The position numbers were made by a program, and so were the translations under genes. Of a DNA stretch of 64,000 nt, positions 16,724 to 26,734 are shown piece by piece (the stretch's first letter is position 1; every line of letters begins with the position of its first letter). The stretch comes from Stenotrophomonas sp. UBA2629. Its GTDB lineage: Bacteria; Pseudomonadota; Gammaproteobacteria; Xanthomonadales; Xanthomonadaceae. Under the pieces are notes generated by a model. That model saw only the letters and a list, made by a program, of their open reading frames with translations. It made no database searches and was not told the origin of the DNA. The stretch is taken from positions 63,203 through 127,202 of the forward strand of contig DEOB01000011.1 in the NCBI GenBank assembly GCA_002359895.1. The letters run 5' to 3'.

Positions 16724-19540
16724 ATGCAGGGGATACAACAAGTGCAAGCTCGTAAAAAACATTCCATCAAGCGCAGCGTGCTGACCAGCGCGCTGCTGGC
16801 TGCAATCCTTGTTCCAGCCACTTCAATGGCCCAAGAACAAGCTGAAGGAGCGAAAACGCTCGACAAGGTCACAGTGACCGGCTCCCGAATCAAGCGCGCC
16901 GAAGTTGAAGGGCCCGCACCGGTAGTCGTTGTGACCGCCCAAGATATCGAAAAGCAGGGTTTCAGTACTGTTTACGATGCACTCAACACCCTGAGCCAGT
17001 TCACGGGTTCTGTTCAGAACGAATTGAACGCTGGTGGTTTCACCCCGAACGGCAGCTTCCTTAATTTGCGCGGACTGGGCCCGGGCTATCAGTTGGTGCT
17101 GATCAACGGCCGTCGTGCTGCTGACTACCCGCAACCATACAACGGCCAATCCAATGCCGTGAACCTTGCCAACATTCCTGCCGCCGCGATTGATCGGATT
17201 GAGGTTCTGTCTGGCGGTGCGTCAGCGATCTATGGCTCTGACGCTGTTGCTGGTGTAGTCAACATCATCATGAAGACCAACTTTGATGGTGACATGCTCA
17301 GCGTAAGAGCTGGCACCACGACCCGCGGTGGCGGCGACACCGGTCGTCTACAATGGGTCGGCGGCAAAACCACTGAACGCGCCAGCATCACTTACGCCTT
17401 TGAGTTCCTGGGGCGTGAGGCTATTTATGCCGGTCAACGCGACTTCATGGACTCCACCCGAGACGATCCGTCTCTCACCGACCCTGCTGACGCAACTTCT
17501 TACCCGGGCATCCGCTACACCGCATGGGTGGACGCCAACGGCAACCCTACATCTAACGTCAATGCCCCCGGCCGCAAACTTGGCTGGTTGATGGCCGACA
17601 ACCTGGATACGACGTGCGGCAGATTTGCCGAATTTGATCCGGTCGCGGTGAACGGCCAGGCCTATTGCGGTTACTTCGGCTATCCCGCCGGTCAGTCAAT
17701 CCGCAACTCCGACAAGACCTACAACGCTTACCTGTACGGCACTTATGACGTTACCGACTCAACCCAGGCATGGGCTCAGTTGAGCTACAGCAATAGCAAG
17801 GCAACGGTTGCATCATCGTCGCGCTTCTTCAGTAGTGCGTCTGTCCTGGGCGCTAACAACTTCTACGACCCCAACATCGGCGGTGTTGTTGGCAACGTTT
17901 ATCGCTTTATCACACCGAGCGAAATCGGTAATGGCGGTGGCCAGCCCAGCATATTCAAGGAACAGTCGCTTGACGTTGCGGCCGGCATGCGCGGCTCGGT
18001 ATTCGATGGTCGTTTTGATTGGGACGCAACCTTGTCGCACTCCCGATATGACTCCGATGAATCGTATAACTGGCTGGTTCAATCCAAGGTACGTGATGTG
18101 TTCTTCGGCCCACGCCTTGGTACAGATGCAACCAGCGGCTATGCCATCTATGCAATAAACATGAATCGCCTACTGAACCCGCTTTCGTCCAGCGACGTCA
18201 GCGCGATGAGTTCGTCCTACAAGAACGAGTCTTCTTCCAACGTTACTCAGGGCTCGTTTGTTTTCAGCGGTGACCTGTTTGAATTGCCTGCAGGCAGCCT
18301 GTCCATGGCAGCCGTATTGGAAGGTGCTACCCAGAAGTACGACGTCAACCCCGATGCCCGCGCACGCCTTGACTATGATGGTGACGATGCACCGATGGGC
18401 CTGACTTCAACCGGCGGCTCCGGCAAGCGCGATCGCTACTCTGCTGGCCTGGAATTCAGCATTCCGCTCCTTGCTTCGTTGAAGGCGAACCTTGCTGGTC
18501 GATACGACAAGTTCAATGACGCCAGTGATATCGACGGTGCATTCACCTGGTCCTCCGGCTTGGAATGGCGCCCGGTTGAAAGTCTGTTGCTGCGCGGCTC
18601 CTACGCCACCAGCTTCAAAGCCCCCGACATGCATTACATCTATGCAGGTGAATCCGGCTTTTACACCTTAGCATTCGACGAGTATGCCTGCCGTGCTGCT
18701 GGCTTGAATCCGACCAGCACTGCCGATTGCGGTGGCTCGCTGTACCATCCTCAAGTCTTCGGTACCCGTAAAGGCGATGCACGCCTGAAGGCAGAAGAGG
18801 GTAAGTCGTATACCGTTGGTGTGGTCTGGGACATCATGGACGACCTGTCCCTGACTGTGGACTACTACAACATCGAACTCGAAGGTGCCATCAGCGACCT
18901 GACCAGCCAGCTCTACCGCGAAGAAGCTGCATGCCGACTGGGCACCAATCGTGATGGACAAGCCGTTGACGGAACATCTGATCGCTGCGTTGAGTTGGTC
19001 AGCCGAGTAATACGCGATAGCAATGGCGAGATCATCGAAATCGCGACCTTCCCGCAGAACCAGGCTAAAACCAAGACATCCGGCATCGATGCCTCTGCCG
19101 CCTATGATTTCACGACTGATCGCCTCGGCAAGTTCGGTGCAAAGGTCGCTTGGACTCACGTACTTAAGCTGGACGTGCAGCAGTATGCCGGTGAGGCGTT
19201 TGAAAACCAGCGCGATCACAAGCAACACTTCAATTTCCGGAGCCGTATCAACTGGGAACTCAACTGGGCACGTGACGACTGGGCTGCCAGCGTCTATGGC
19301 TATCGCTGGGGCTCACTGCCAAATTGGGCCGAAACAGGTCGTATCGGATCACATGTCATCTGGAACACCAACGTTCGCAAGAAGATCACCAACAATGCGA
19401 CGCTGGGCCTTTATGTGAACAATGTATTCGACAAGATCCACCCGAAGGACGATACCTACAACTCGTATCCCTACTTCTTCTATTCCTTCAGCCCTGTTGG
19501 CCGCGAAGTTTTCGTTCAGTTCGACTATAAGTTCAACTGA
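16724..19540 (+). CDS. Second TonB-dependent outer-membrane receptor
   Basis: A 938-residue TonB-dependent receptor, a distant paralogue of the preceding one. It has a signal peptide ending near SMAQ, then KTLDKVTVTGSRIKRAEVEG and a plug with VLINGRRAADYP and GGASAIYGSDAVAGVVNII. The barrel ends GREVFVQFDYKFN, so the terminal aromatic is penultimate, which is unusual. GTG 16742 has a better ribosome site (AGGGGA, 7-nt spacing) than ATG 16724 and would remove six residues; either preserves the signal peptide. Sampled lines are near 50 % GC, clearly lower than the first receptor, suggesting separate acquisition. A hairpin separates it from the S9 peptidase gene, but read-through is plausible. 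Substrate unknown; peptide uptake is a guess from the neighbour. Confidence 0.92.
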   Translation: MQGIQQVQARKKHSIKRSVLTSALLAAILVPATSMAQEQAEGAKTLDKVTVTGSRIKRAEVEGPAPVVVVTAQDIEKQGFSTVYDALNTLSQFTGSVQNELNAGGFTPNGSFLNLRGLGPGYQLVLINGRRAADYPQPYNGQSNAVNLANIPAAAIDRIEVLSGGASAIYGSDAVAGVVNIIMKTNFDGDMLSVRAGTTTRGGGDTGRLQWVGGKTTERASITYAFEFLGREAIYAGQRDFMDSTRDDPSLTDPADATSYPGIRYTAWVDANGNPTSNVNAPGRKLGWLMADNLDTTCGRFAEFDPVAVNGQAYCGYFGYPAGQSIRNSDKTYNAYLYGTYDVTDSTQAWAQLSYSNSKATVASSSRFFSSASVLGANNFYDPNIGGVVGNVYRFITPSEIGNGGGQPSIFKEQSLDVAAGMRGSVFDGRFDWDATLSHSRYDSDESYNWLVQSKVRDVFFGPRLGTDATSGYAIYAINMNRLLNPLSSSDVSAMSSSYKNESSSNVTQGSFVFSGDLFELPAGSLSMAAVLEGATQKYDVNPDARARLDYDGDDAPMGLTSTGGSGKRDRYSAGLEFSIPLLASLKANLAGRYDKFNDASDIDGAFTWSSGLEWRPVESLLLRGSYATSFKAPDMHYIYAGESGFYTLAFDEYACRAAGLNPTSTADCGGSLYHPQVFGTRKGDARLKAEEGKSYTVGVVWDIMDDLSLTVDYYNIELEGAISDLTSQLYREEAACRLGTNRDGQAVDGTSDRCVELVSRVIRDSNGEIIEIATFPQNQAKTKTSGIDASAAYDFTTDRLGKFGAKVAWTHVLKLDVQQYAGEAFENQRDHKQHFNFRSRINWELNWARDDWAASVYGYRWGSLPNWAETGRIGSHVIWNTNVRKKITNNATLGLYVNNVFDKIHPKDDTYNSYPYFFYSFSPVGREVFVQFDYKFN

Positions 19541-19556
19541 TAAGCAATGCAGTGTC

Positions 19557-19590
19557 GGAAAGCCCGGCTCCGGCCGGGCTTTCCTTTTCC
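19557..19590 (+). terminator. Terminator after the second TonB receptor
   Basis: A 12-bp perfect stem (GGAAAGCCCGGC / GCCGGGCTTTCC) with a TCCG loop followed by TTTTCC. The S9 peptidase ribosome site begins about 30 nt later, so this hairpin may attenuate rather than stop transcription. Confidence 0.75.
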
Positions 19591-19626
19591 GACAAACAGT
19601 CATTCAACGCGTCCCGGAGAATCCCC

Positions 19627-21633
19627 ATGAAGCGCATTTCGTCTTTGATTGTGATGGCAGTATCGGGCGCACTCTCTGTCGCTCATGCCGCGCCTCCGCA
19701 ACCGATCAAGGATTTTGTGGGCCATGCGACCTATGGAGCAGTCAAGATATCTCCAACGGGTGATTACCTTGCCATCACAGTAGATAGAGGTGACCAAGAT
19801 GTCCTTACAGTCCTGCGCACCAGTGATCTGCAGATCCTCAAAGTCAACCAACTCCCGGACAAAAAAAGCATCGGCTCTTTCTACTGGACCAGCCCTGAGC
19901 GATTGATGTTCAATTCGGTAAAGAAAATGGGGGGTTACGCCCAACCCAGTCCAACAGGCGAGTGGTATGCGGTAAATGCTGATGGCAGCCAACCACGGCC
20001 GCTAATTCACTACGGCGCCCAAGATACTACCCAGCGCGGAAAAGCCGTGGGAAATGAGGGGTTTTCGCTTCTGGATAAACTCAAGGACGACAACCAGAAC
20101 GTCATCATGCAATCTGTTTCGCAACGATCGTCTGAAGGCGGCAACACGGAAGTCATAAAGATGGACACATTAAGTGGCCGTCGCACTTCACTGGGCCGGG
20201 CCCCCAAGGAAAATTGCAGCATCGCGTTGGATGGCGAGAAAATGCCACGCTTTGCAGTGTGTTCTTCCAGCAAAAACGAAGCCGGCGAATATGAAGAGCG
20301 CAGCGAGCTGTACCGCCGCGACGGAACCAACTGGACTTTGCTCAATGCATCCAAGTCCGATGGCAAACATCTGGCTGTCATTCGTACAACTCATGAAGGA
20401 ACCGTATACGCCAGCGAAGACGACGACAAGGTGCCCGCTGCGATCGGAACGCTGGACATGGCAACAGGGGCATTCAATAAGTTATTCCAGGATTCTGTCG
20501 CCGAGGTATCAGACATGATCTGGTCCACCGATGACAATACTCTCATTGGTGTTGTTACCGAGGCGGGTGCACCTGCCGTCAAACTACTCAATGAAGATCA
20601 CCCGGACGCAGAGATCTATGCATCACTCGCCGCAGCTTTCGATGGGCAAATGGTAGATTTCTCCAGCTATACCCAGGACGGAAAGAAGGTCATCGTCAGC
20701 GTCTACAGCGACAGTAATCCCGGCGAACTTTACTTGTATGATCGCGACACGGGCAAGGCACGTTTTTTAATGGCTCGACGCCCTCAGCTCAAGAAGAACG
20801 AAATGGCGTCAGTCCGGCCCTTCAACATAACTACCAAGGATGGGAAGCAGGTGTATGGCTACCTGACCATTCCACATGGCTCCGACGGCAGAAATCTACC
20901 CTTGATCGTCAATCCGCATGGCGGGCCGATTGGACCTCGTGACAACTGGGGGTTCAACCCTGAGGCGCAACTTTTCGCCAGTCGCGGTTACGCGACATTG
21001 CAGGTTAACTTCCGGGGATCAAGTGGTTATGGCAAAGCCTTTCAGGACGCCGGCCATCGTCAATGGGACGAAGGAATCCAGAACGACATTCTGGAGGCCA
21101 CCCACTGGGCCATCGATAACGGGCATGTCAATCGACAGCGCATATGCATCTACGGTGGCAGCTTTGGTGGCTACTCCTCACTGATGGCGCCCATTCGTGA
21201 GCCTGGCCTCTTTCAGTGCGCATTCGGCTACGTCGGCGTCTACGACGTAGACATGTTATTCAAAAAAGGGGACATCCCTCAGCGCGAATCCGGCCTGAGG
21301 TACCTGCGCCGGACCCATGGAACAGACCGTACTGACTGGGTACGCACTTCCCCGGCTCTGCGGGCGGCTGAAGTCAAAGTTCCTGTTTATCTCGCAGCCG
21401 GTGCACGTGATGAGCGGGCGGTGCCCGAACAAACGGAATTGATGAACAAAGCGCTGATAGCTGCTGGCAACAGACCAGAGGGAATGATCATTCAATCGGG
21501 GGAGATGCATGGATTCTATGGTGAGGAGGCCCGCATTAATCTCTATACAGAAATGTTGAATTTCTTCCAACGCCATATTGGCGATGGCAAAGTGAACGTG
21601 GGCACTGCGACACCCCTTTCCGGCTCCAACTAG
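19627..21633 (+). CDS. Secreted S9 family (prolyl oligopeptidase-like) serine peptidase
   Basis: A 668-residue peptidase of the prolyl oligopeptidase/acylaminoacyl peptidase family. A signal peptide ends near AHA (residue 22), a beta-propeller-like region spans about 30-390, and an alpha/beta hydrolase catalytic domain follows. The triad is S512 in GGSFGGY, D595 in ARDERAVP and H628 in GEMHGF. ATG 19627 follows a CGGAGAA ribosome site; upstream in-frame starts run into the terminator. GC is near 50 %. Known lasso-peptide isopeptidases belong to this fold and also sit beside TonB receptors, but no lasso precursor or maturation gene is visible here. A role in cleaving peptides imported by the receptor is the simplest inference. 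Confidence 0.9.
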   Translation: MKRISSLIVMAVSGALSVAHAAPPQPIKDFVGHATYGAVKISPTGDYLAITVDRGDQDVLTVLRTSDLQILKVNQLPDKKSIGSFYWTSPERLMFNSVKKMGGYAQPSPTGEWYAVNADGSQPRPLIHYGAQDTTQRGKAVGNEGFSLLDKLKDDNQNVIMQSVSQRSSEGGNTEVIKMDTLSGRRTSLGRAPKENCSIALDGEKMPRFAVCSSSKNEAGEYEERSELYRRDGTNWTLLNASKSDGKHLAVIRTTHEGTVYASEDDDKVPAAIGTLDMATGAFNKLFQDSVAEVSDMIWSTDDNTLIGVVTEAGAPAVKLLNEDHPDAEIYASLAAAFDGQMVDFSSYTQDGKKVIVSVYSDSNPGELYLYDRDTGKARFLMARRPQLKKNEMASVRPFNITTKDGKQVYGYLTIPHGSDGRNLPLIVNPHGGPIGPRDNWGFNPEAQLFASRGYATLQVNFRGSSGYGKAFQDAGHRQWDEGIQNDILEATHWAIDNGHVNRQRICIYGGSFGGYSSLMAPIREPGLFQCAFGYVGVYDVDMLFKKGDIPQRESGLRYLRRTHGTDRTDWVRTSPALRAAEVKVPVYLAAGARDERAVPEQTELMNKALIAAGNRPEGMIIQSGEMHGFYGEEARINLYTEMLNFFQRHIGDGKVNVGTATPLSGSN

Positions 21634-21671
21634 GCCACGTAAACCCCGAGATGTTTCTGCGCAGCGCAGCG

Positions 21672-21700
21672 ATGGAGGCCCGAATTGCCTCCATTGCTTT
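21672..21700 (+). terminator. Possible weak terminator after the S9 peptidase gene
   Basis: An 8-bp stem (ATGGAGGC / GCCTCCAT) with a 7-nt loop followed by a mixed T/C tract, 39 nt after the stop codon. Confidence 0.4.
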
Positions 21701-21781
21701 CCCTATTACTTTTGACCTTTTACATCACCACAGCCGTCACCAATCATGTGGAAAAAAACATAGACAGCAAAAGGATTCTGC

Positions 21782-22603
21782 ATGACCGGCAAGAGCTTTG
21801 TTTACACGAGCACCCTACTATCGCTGTTCATTGGAGCAGTTCTAACGATTCCTTCCAGCGAGACCTTTGCCGCCTCCTCGGACCCTACCCAAGATCAACT
21901 GATGATCACAGCTGGCTTCTTGAACGGACATCCCGACCTGAGGTTTCGCCTTTTAGGGTTGGAGAAACACAGGGCCGGTGAGCTTGAAAAAGCATTCCGC
22001 TACTTCCAGTTTGCGTCCTTCTACGGCGACAAGCCCTCTCAGGGCATGGTGGCCGAAATGCTGTGGACCGGTGTCGGCACTACACAGAACCGCCCCCTGG
22101 GCTATGCATGGATGGATCTAGCGGCAGAGCGCGGGTACGAGGGTTTTGCAGGGTTACGTGAGCGTTATTGGAACGACCTATCTGAAGACGAACGCATCCG
22201 GGCTGTGGGCCTCGGCCAAGATGTCTATGCGCGCTACTCCGATGGAGCAGCGCTACCCCGTATTGCCACCAAGCTGCGTCGCGAGCGCAGAGGGTTGACC
22301 GGCAGTCGAACCGGCTTCGCAGGCAATGTCCGTATCGTCGTCCCGACGGCCTCAGGCACCACCGAGATCGACGGCTCGAAATTCTATGACGAGCGCTACT
22401 GGGATCCAGACAAGTACCAAGCGTGGCAGGATTCAGTATGGATGAAGCCACGAATCGGCACCGTCAACGTAGGGGATGCCCAGCAACTGCCGACGGAAGC
22501 CGGACCACGACGCATACCTGATGTCGCCCCACTACTCGATATTCCGGAACCTGATCTCGGTACCGAAATGCCTAGCCTCCAGAGCGACAACAAGAATCCT
22601 TGA
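21782..22603 (+). CDS. Secreted Sel1-like repeat protein
   Basis: A 273-residue protein with an N-terminal signal (about residues 1-31, ending TFAAS). It has one or two Sel1/TPR-like helical repeats around residues 55-135 (EKAFRYFQFASFYGD, then MLWTGVGTTQNRPLGYAWMDLAAERG). Sel1 repeats mediate protein contacts. The C-terminal half holds YDERYWDPDKYQAWQD and a proline-rich tail, with no domain I recognise. It follows the receptor-peptidase pair in the same direction and shares their low GC, so it probably belongs to the same acquired unit. Exact role unknown. Confidence 0.8.
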   Translation: MTGKSFVYTSTLLSLFIGAVLTIPSSETFAASSDPTQDQLMITAGFLNGHPDLRFRLLGLEKHRAGELEKAFRYFQFASFYGDKPSQGMVAEMLWTGVGTTQNRPLGYAWMDLAAERGYEGFAGLRERYWNDLSEDERIRAVGLGQDVYARYSDGAALPRIATKLRRERRGLTGSRTGFAGNVRIVVPTASGTTEIDGSKFYDERYWDPDKYQAWQDSVWMKPRIGTVNVGDAQQLPTEAGPRRIPDVAPLLDIPEPDLGTEMPSLQSDNKNP

Positions 22604-22612
22604 TTGATGGAC

Positions 22613-22640
22613 AACGGCCGCTCTCAGCGGCCGTTGTTTT
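22613..22640. terminator. Bidirectional terminator between the Sel1-like gene and the FAD oxidoreductase
   Basis: A 10-bp stem (AACGGCCGCT / AGCGGCCGTT) with a CTC loop followed by GTTTTT. The stop codon of the convergent oxidoreductase (22624-22626) lies inside the hairpin. Confidence 0.85.
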
Positions 22641-24231
22641 TCAACATCTCCATCGCGGCATTGAACCCCGGCGCTCCCGTCACGCCGCCACCCGGATGTG
22701 TGCCTGCACCGCATAGGTAAAGCCCCGGAATGGCGCCGTGATAATTCGCTTGGCCCACCATCGGGCGGGCACTGAACAGCTGATTGAGGCTCAATGCGCC
22801 GTGGAAGATGTCGCCACCGATCAAACCGAAGGTCCGCTCCAGGTCGAGCGGGCTCATGATCTGCCGGCCCAGCACTGAGGCAGCAAAGCCCGGTGCATGC
22901 GTGTCGACGGTGGCGATCATCAGGTCGGCTACCTCTTCGCGATGATCATCCCAACTGCGTCCGTCCGGCAGCTGCGGGGCGACGTGTTGGCAGAACAAGC
23001 TGGCGACATGCCGGCCTGCCGGCGCGAGTGAATCGTCCAACGTGCTGGGGATCAGCATCTCCACCACGGGCTCGCGTGACCAGCCGTGCTGGCGTGCGTC
23101 CAGATATGCGCGATCCATGTAATCAAGGCTTGGCGCGATGATGATGCCAGCGGTCAGGTGATCGCCCTGCCCCGGCAGCACCGTGAAATCGGGCAACCGA
23201 GACAACGCAACGTTCATGCGGAACGTGCCTGAGCCACACCGCCAGTTGCGCATGCGCTCGAGGGTGGCTACCGGCACATCCGACGGGTCGAACATCCGTT
23301 CGTACAGCAGCTTTGGATTGACGTTGGCGACGACGGCTTTGGCACGCAGCACCTCACCGTTGGCCGTTACAACACCCGCTGCTCTGCCACGCTCAACCAG
23401 CACCTTGTTGACGGCCGCATCGGTGCGTATTTCCACGCCCGCTTCCATCGCCGCACGCGCCATCGCCTGCGTGATTGCGCCCATGCCGCCAATCGCATGA
23501 CCCCATGCACCTTTGACGCCATTGCTCTCACCGAACACGTGGTGCAGCAGCACGTAAGCCGTACCCGGCGAATAAGGACTGGCGTAGTTACCGACAATGC
23601 CGTCGAAACCGAACAGGGCTTTGATCGGCGCACTCTCGAACCAGCGGTCGAGATAGTCGGCGGCGGAGATGGTGAAAAGATCCAGCAGTTCCTGCTTCAG
23701 GCCCGCGTCCAGCGGCTGCAGTTGCCGGCCCAGTTTCCCGGCCTTCCACAGCTGCGGCAGCGCGCGCAGCCAACCGCCGTCGGTCACGTTCGGTGGCGCC
23801 TGCAGTGCAAGCGCACGCAGTACGTCGGCGAATACTTCCAAGCGTCGTTCGTATTCGGGTAAACGCTCGGCATCGCGTTGCGAAAATTTCGCCACTTCGG
23901 CCTGCGTGCGTCCGCCACCTGCCAGCAGATATTGGCCATTGGGCAGCGGCAGGAAGTTGTTGAGACGGCGCGGCACCACGCGCAGACCGTGCCGCTCCAA
24001 TTCCAGATCGGCAATCACGCGGGGCTGCAGCAGCGACACCGTATAAGACGCCACAGAGTTACGAAAACCGGGATGAAATTCTTCAGTCACCGCCGCGCCG
24101 CCAATCACGCCGCGCCGCTCCAGCACCAACACCCGCTTGCCCGCTTTAGCCAGATACCCCGCGCAGACCAGGCCGTTGTGACCACCGCCGATCAGGATGG
24201 CATCCCACTGCTTGCTTGATGTCTGGCTCAT
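22624..24231 (-). CDS. FAD/NAD(P)-dependent oxidoreductase, PYROXD2/phytoene-desaturase-like
   Basis: A 535-residue flavoprotein of the amine-oxidase/phytoene-desaturase superfamily, closest in layout to the PYROXD2 group. The dinucleotide fold is at the N-terminus (AILIGGGHNGLVCAGYLAKA) with the following acidic VLVLERR. The C-terminal FAD closure GLYLCGAGTHPGGGVTGAPG is characteristic. ATG 24231 (MSQTSSK) is chosen; an upstream in-frame start at 24282 would precede the nucleotide fold by an unconserved stretch. No carotenoid genes are nearby, so a desaturase role is not supported. Substrate unknown. Confidence 0.87.
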   Translation of the reverse strand: MSQTSSKQWDAILIGGGHNGLVCAGYLAKAGKRVLVLERRGVIGGAAVTEEFHPGFRNSVASYTVSLLQPRVIADLELERHGLRVVPRRLNNFLPLPNGQYLLAGGGRTQAEVAKFSQRDAERLPEYERRLEVFADVLRALALQAPPNVTDGGWLRALPQLWKAGKLGRQLQPLDAGLKQELLDLFTISAADYLDRWFESAPIKALFGFDGIVGNYASPYSPGTAYVLLHHVFGESNGVKGAWGHAIGGMGAITQAMARAAMEAGVEIRTDAAVNKVLVERGRAAGVVTANGEVLRAKAVVANVNPKLLYERMFDPSDVPVATLERMRNWRCGSGTFRMNVALSRLPDFTVLPGQGDHLTAGIIIAPSLDYMDRAYLDARQHGWSREPVVEMLIPSTLDDSLAPAGRHVASLFCQHVAPQLPDGRSWDDHREEVADLMIATVDTHAPGFAASVLGRQIMSPLDLERTFGLIGGDIFHGALSLNQLFSARPMVGQANYHGAIPGLYLCGAGTHPGGGVTGAPGFNAAMEMLKNNGR

Positions 24232-24396
24232 TGCGGCTGTATAGCACTGCCCGGCAGCCTTCGCCCACCGGTACTGCCTCAAAACCGGGCATTACCTTCG
24301 ACACCCCATGACGATCGGTTTCAGGCGTATCTTCTGCGTTCGGCCCTGGTTGCGGGGCCATTCCCATGCTCTGCAATCGGCCTGGAGGCCAATTCC

Positions 24397-26493
24397 GTGA
24401 TCGTTAGCAATCCCAAGATTCTCCTGCTGACTCTGGCCGTTTCGGCCGCGCTGGTCGGCTGCAAGAAAGAAGAAACCCCGGCTGCCACAGCCGCCGCCCC
24501 GGCCGCAGCCGCCACCGAGCTGAAGCTCGACGAATCCAAACTGCCGGCCTACAACGCCTTCACCGCCGCTGACCTGGACGCCAGCAAAGACGCCTGTACC
24601 GATTTTGGCGGCTATGTGAATGACAAGTGGCTCAATGCCAATGAAATTCCGGCCGACCGCACCAGCTGGGGCGCCTTCACCATCCTGGACGAGCGCTCGG
24701 TCGCCGTGCAGCACCAGCTGGCTGAGCAGGCCGCTGCAATGAAGAACGCCACCGGCATCGAGAAGATCGTCGGTGACTTCTGGGCCGCCGGCATGGACGA
24801 GGCCAAGATCAATGCGCTGGGCATCACCCCGCTGCAGGGCGACCTGACCGCCATCGACGCGCTGCAGGACACCGCTGCCATCGCCAACTACCTGCGCACC
24901 AGCGCGGCCAAGGGCGAGAACGTGCTGTTCGGCTTCGGCCCGGAAGCGGACTTCAAGAATTCGTCCATGAACATGGCGTACGCCAGCCAGGGCGGCCTGG
25001 GCCTGCCGGACACCACCTACTACACCGACGCCAGCAAGGCCGACAAGCTCAACGCCTACAAGGCGCACGTGGCCAAGGTGCTGGAGCTGTCCGGCGTTGC
25101 CGCCGCTGATGCTGCCAAGCAGGCCGATGAAGTGATGAAGTTTGAAACGCGCCTGGCCAAGGCCTCCAAGTCCAGCGTCGAGCTGTCGCGCGATGTGTCG
25201 CTGTACTACAACCCGGTCAGCGTGGCCGATGCCGACAAGCTCACCCCGAACTTCAGCTGGACCGAGTTCTTCAAGGCGCAGGGCATCGCCGCACCGGCCA
25301 CGTTCTCGCTGGCCATGCCGGGCTTCCACGAAGAAGTCAGCAAGATGCTGGGCGACACCGACCCGGCCGCATGGCGCGCCTACCTGCGCTTCCACACCGT
25401 AGACGGCGCTTCGCCGTTCCTGAGCGATGCGTTCGTGCAGGAAAACTACGCTTTCTATGGCAAGGAGCTGAACGGCCAGAAGGAAATCAAGCCGCGCTGG
25501 AAGCAGGTGCTGGGCACGGTTGAGAACAATGCCGGCGAAGCCTTCGGCCAGATGTACGTCAAGGTCGCCTTCTCGCCGGAATCCAAGGCCAAGATGGAAG
25601 TGCTGGTCAAGAACCTGGCTGACGCGCTGAAGGACCGCATCCAAGGCCTGGCCTGGATGAGCGACGAAACCAAGGCCAAGGCCATCGCCAAGTGGGAGAC
25701 CTTCACCCCGAAGATCGGTTACCCGGACAAGTGGCGTGACTGGAGCGGCCTGAGCACCACCCACGACGACTACCTGGGCAACGTGCGTGCTGCCAACGCG
25801 TTCAACTACAAGTGGGCACTGGCCAAGATCGGCCAGCCGGTGGACAAGACCGAATGGGGCATGACCCCGCAGATGGTCAACGCCTACTACAACCCGCTGC
25901 AGAACGAGATCGTGTTCCCGGCCGCCATCCTGCAGCCGCCGTTCTTTGATGCCAACGCCGACGATGCCGTGAACTACGGCGGTATCGGTGCGGTGATCGG
26001 CCACGAAATGACCCACGGTTACGACGACCAGGGCAGCCGCTTCGGGCCAACCGGCAACTTTGAAAACTGGTGGACCGAGGCTGACTCCAAGGGCTTCTCA
26101 GGCCTCACCGGCAAGCTGGTCAACCAGTTCAACGAGTACCGTGTGGACGGCCAGCAGGTCAACGGCTCGCTGACCCTGGGCGAGAACATCGCCGACCTGG
26201 GCGGCCTGGCAACGGCTTACGACGCACTGCAGAAGGCTTCGGCCGGCAAGGAAGACCCGAAGGTCGAAGGCTTCACCCGCGACCAGCGCTTCTTCTTCAA
26301 CTGGGCGACAGTGTGGCGCACCAAGTACACCGCCGAAAACGCCAAGGTCCGCCTGGCAACCGACCCGCACGCACCGGCACAGTTCCGTGCCATGGGCGCG
26401 CCGTCGAACCTGCCGACCTTTGCTGCTGCGTTCCAGTGCAAGGCCGGCTCGCCGATGGTCCGCGCCGGCGACAAGCAGGTGGTCATCTGGTAA
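24397..26493 (+). CDS. M13 family zinc metallopeptidase, lipoprotein
   Basis: A 698-residue neprilysin-like (PepO-type) endopeptidase, probably tethered to the periplasmic side by lipidation. The lipobox is LVGC near residue 22. The zinc site is complete: HEMTH (H536, E537, H540) and E596 in GENIADLGG with D600. The substrate-binding NAYY motif is residues 495-498. The C-terminal CKAGSPM and VVIW match the family end. It starts at GTG 24397 with GGAGG 9 nt upstream. A strong terminator separates it from the inactive-looking paralogue immediately downstream. Confidence 0.94.
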   Translation: MIVSNPKILLLTLAVSAALVGCKKEETPAATAAAPAAAATELKLDESKLPAYNAFTAADLDASKDACTDFGGYVNDKWLNANEIPADRTSWGAFTILDERSVAVQHQLAEQAAAMKNATGIEKIVGDFWAAGMDEAKINALGITPLQGDLTAIDALQDTAAIANYLRTSAAKGENVLFGFGPEADFKNSSMNMAYASQGGLGLPDTTYYTDASKADKLNAYKAHVAKVLELSGVAAADAAKQADEVMKFETRLAKASKSSVELSRDVSLYYNPVSVADADKLTPNFSWTEFFKAQGIAAPATFSLAMPGFHEEVSKMLGDTDPAAWRAYLRFHTVDGASPFLSDAFVQENYAFYGKELNGQKEIKPRWKQVLGTVENNAGEAFGQMYVKVAFSPESKAKMEVLVKNLADALKDRIQGLAWMSDETKAKAIAKWETFTPKIGYPDKWRDWSGLSTTHDDYLGNVRAANAFNYKWALAKIGQPVDKTEWGMTPQMVNAYYNPLQNEIVFPAAILQPPFFDANADDAVNYGGIGAVIGHEMTHGYDDQGSRFGPTGNFENWWTEADSKGFSGLTGKLVNQFNEYRVDGQQVNGSLTLGENIADLGGLATAYDALQKASAGKEDPKVEGFTRDQRFFFNWATVWRTKYTAENAKVRLATDPHAPAQFRAMGAPSNLPTFAAAFQCKAGSPMVRAGDKQVVIW

Positions 26494-26520
26494 TTGCCGC
26501 ATTGCGGTGATGTTTGATTG

Positions 26521-26551
26521 GAAGGCCCGGCATTGCCGGGCCTTCTTTTTT
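26521..26551 (+). terminator. Terminator after the first M13 gene
   Basis: An 11-bp perfect stem (GAAGGCCCGGC / GCCGGGCCTTC), 3-nt loop and T-run, beginning 28 nt after the stop codon. Confidence 0.9.
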
Positions 26552-26734
26552 CCGCGCGTTCCAAGCAGCGAATGAACGTCCAACAGCGTGGTTTTCGCAC
26601 GCAATCGCACATGGATATGCCGCCCACACCTGCGCCGTACAACCAATCGGCAAAACCGCGATAAGGCACCGGCACCAATCGCCCACCGGCTTGTTAAACT
26701 CCGCCCACTTTGTCCTTCTGCGGATACGCATCAC

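Noticed and set aside
19627..22603. Lasso-peptide biosynthesis cluster suggested by the S9 peptidase beside TonB receptors
   Set aside because: No precursor, B-type protease, asparagine-synthetase-like cyclase or RRE gene is visible within the window.
22624..24231. Carotenoid desaturase
   Set aside because: The fold fits the superfamily, but sequence layout is closer to the PYROXD2 group and no carotenoid genes are nearby.
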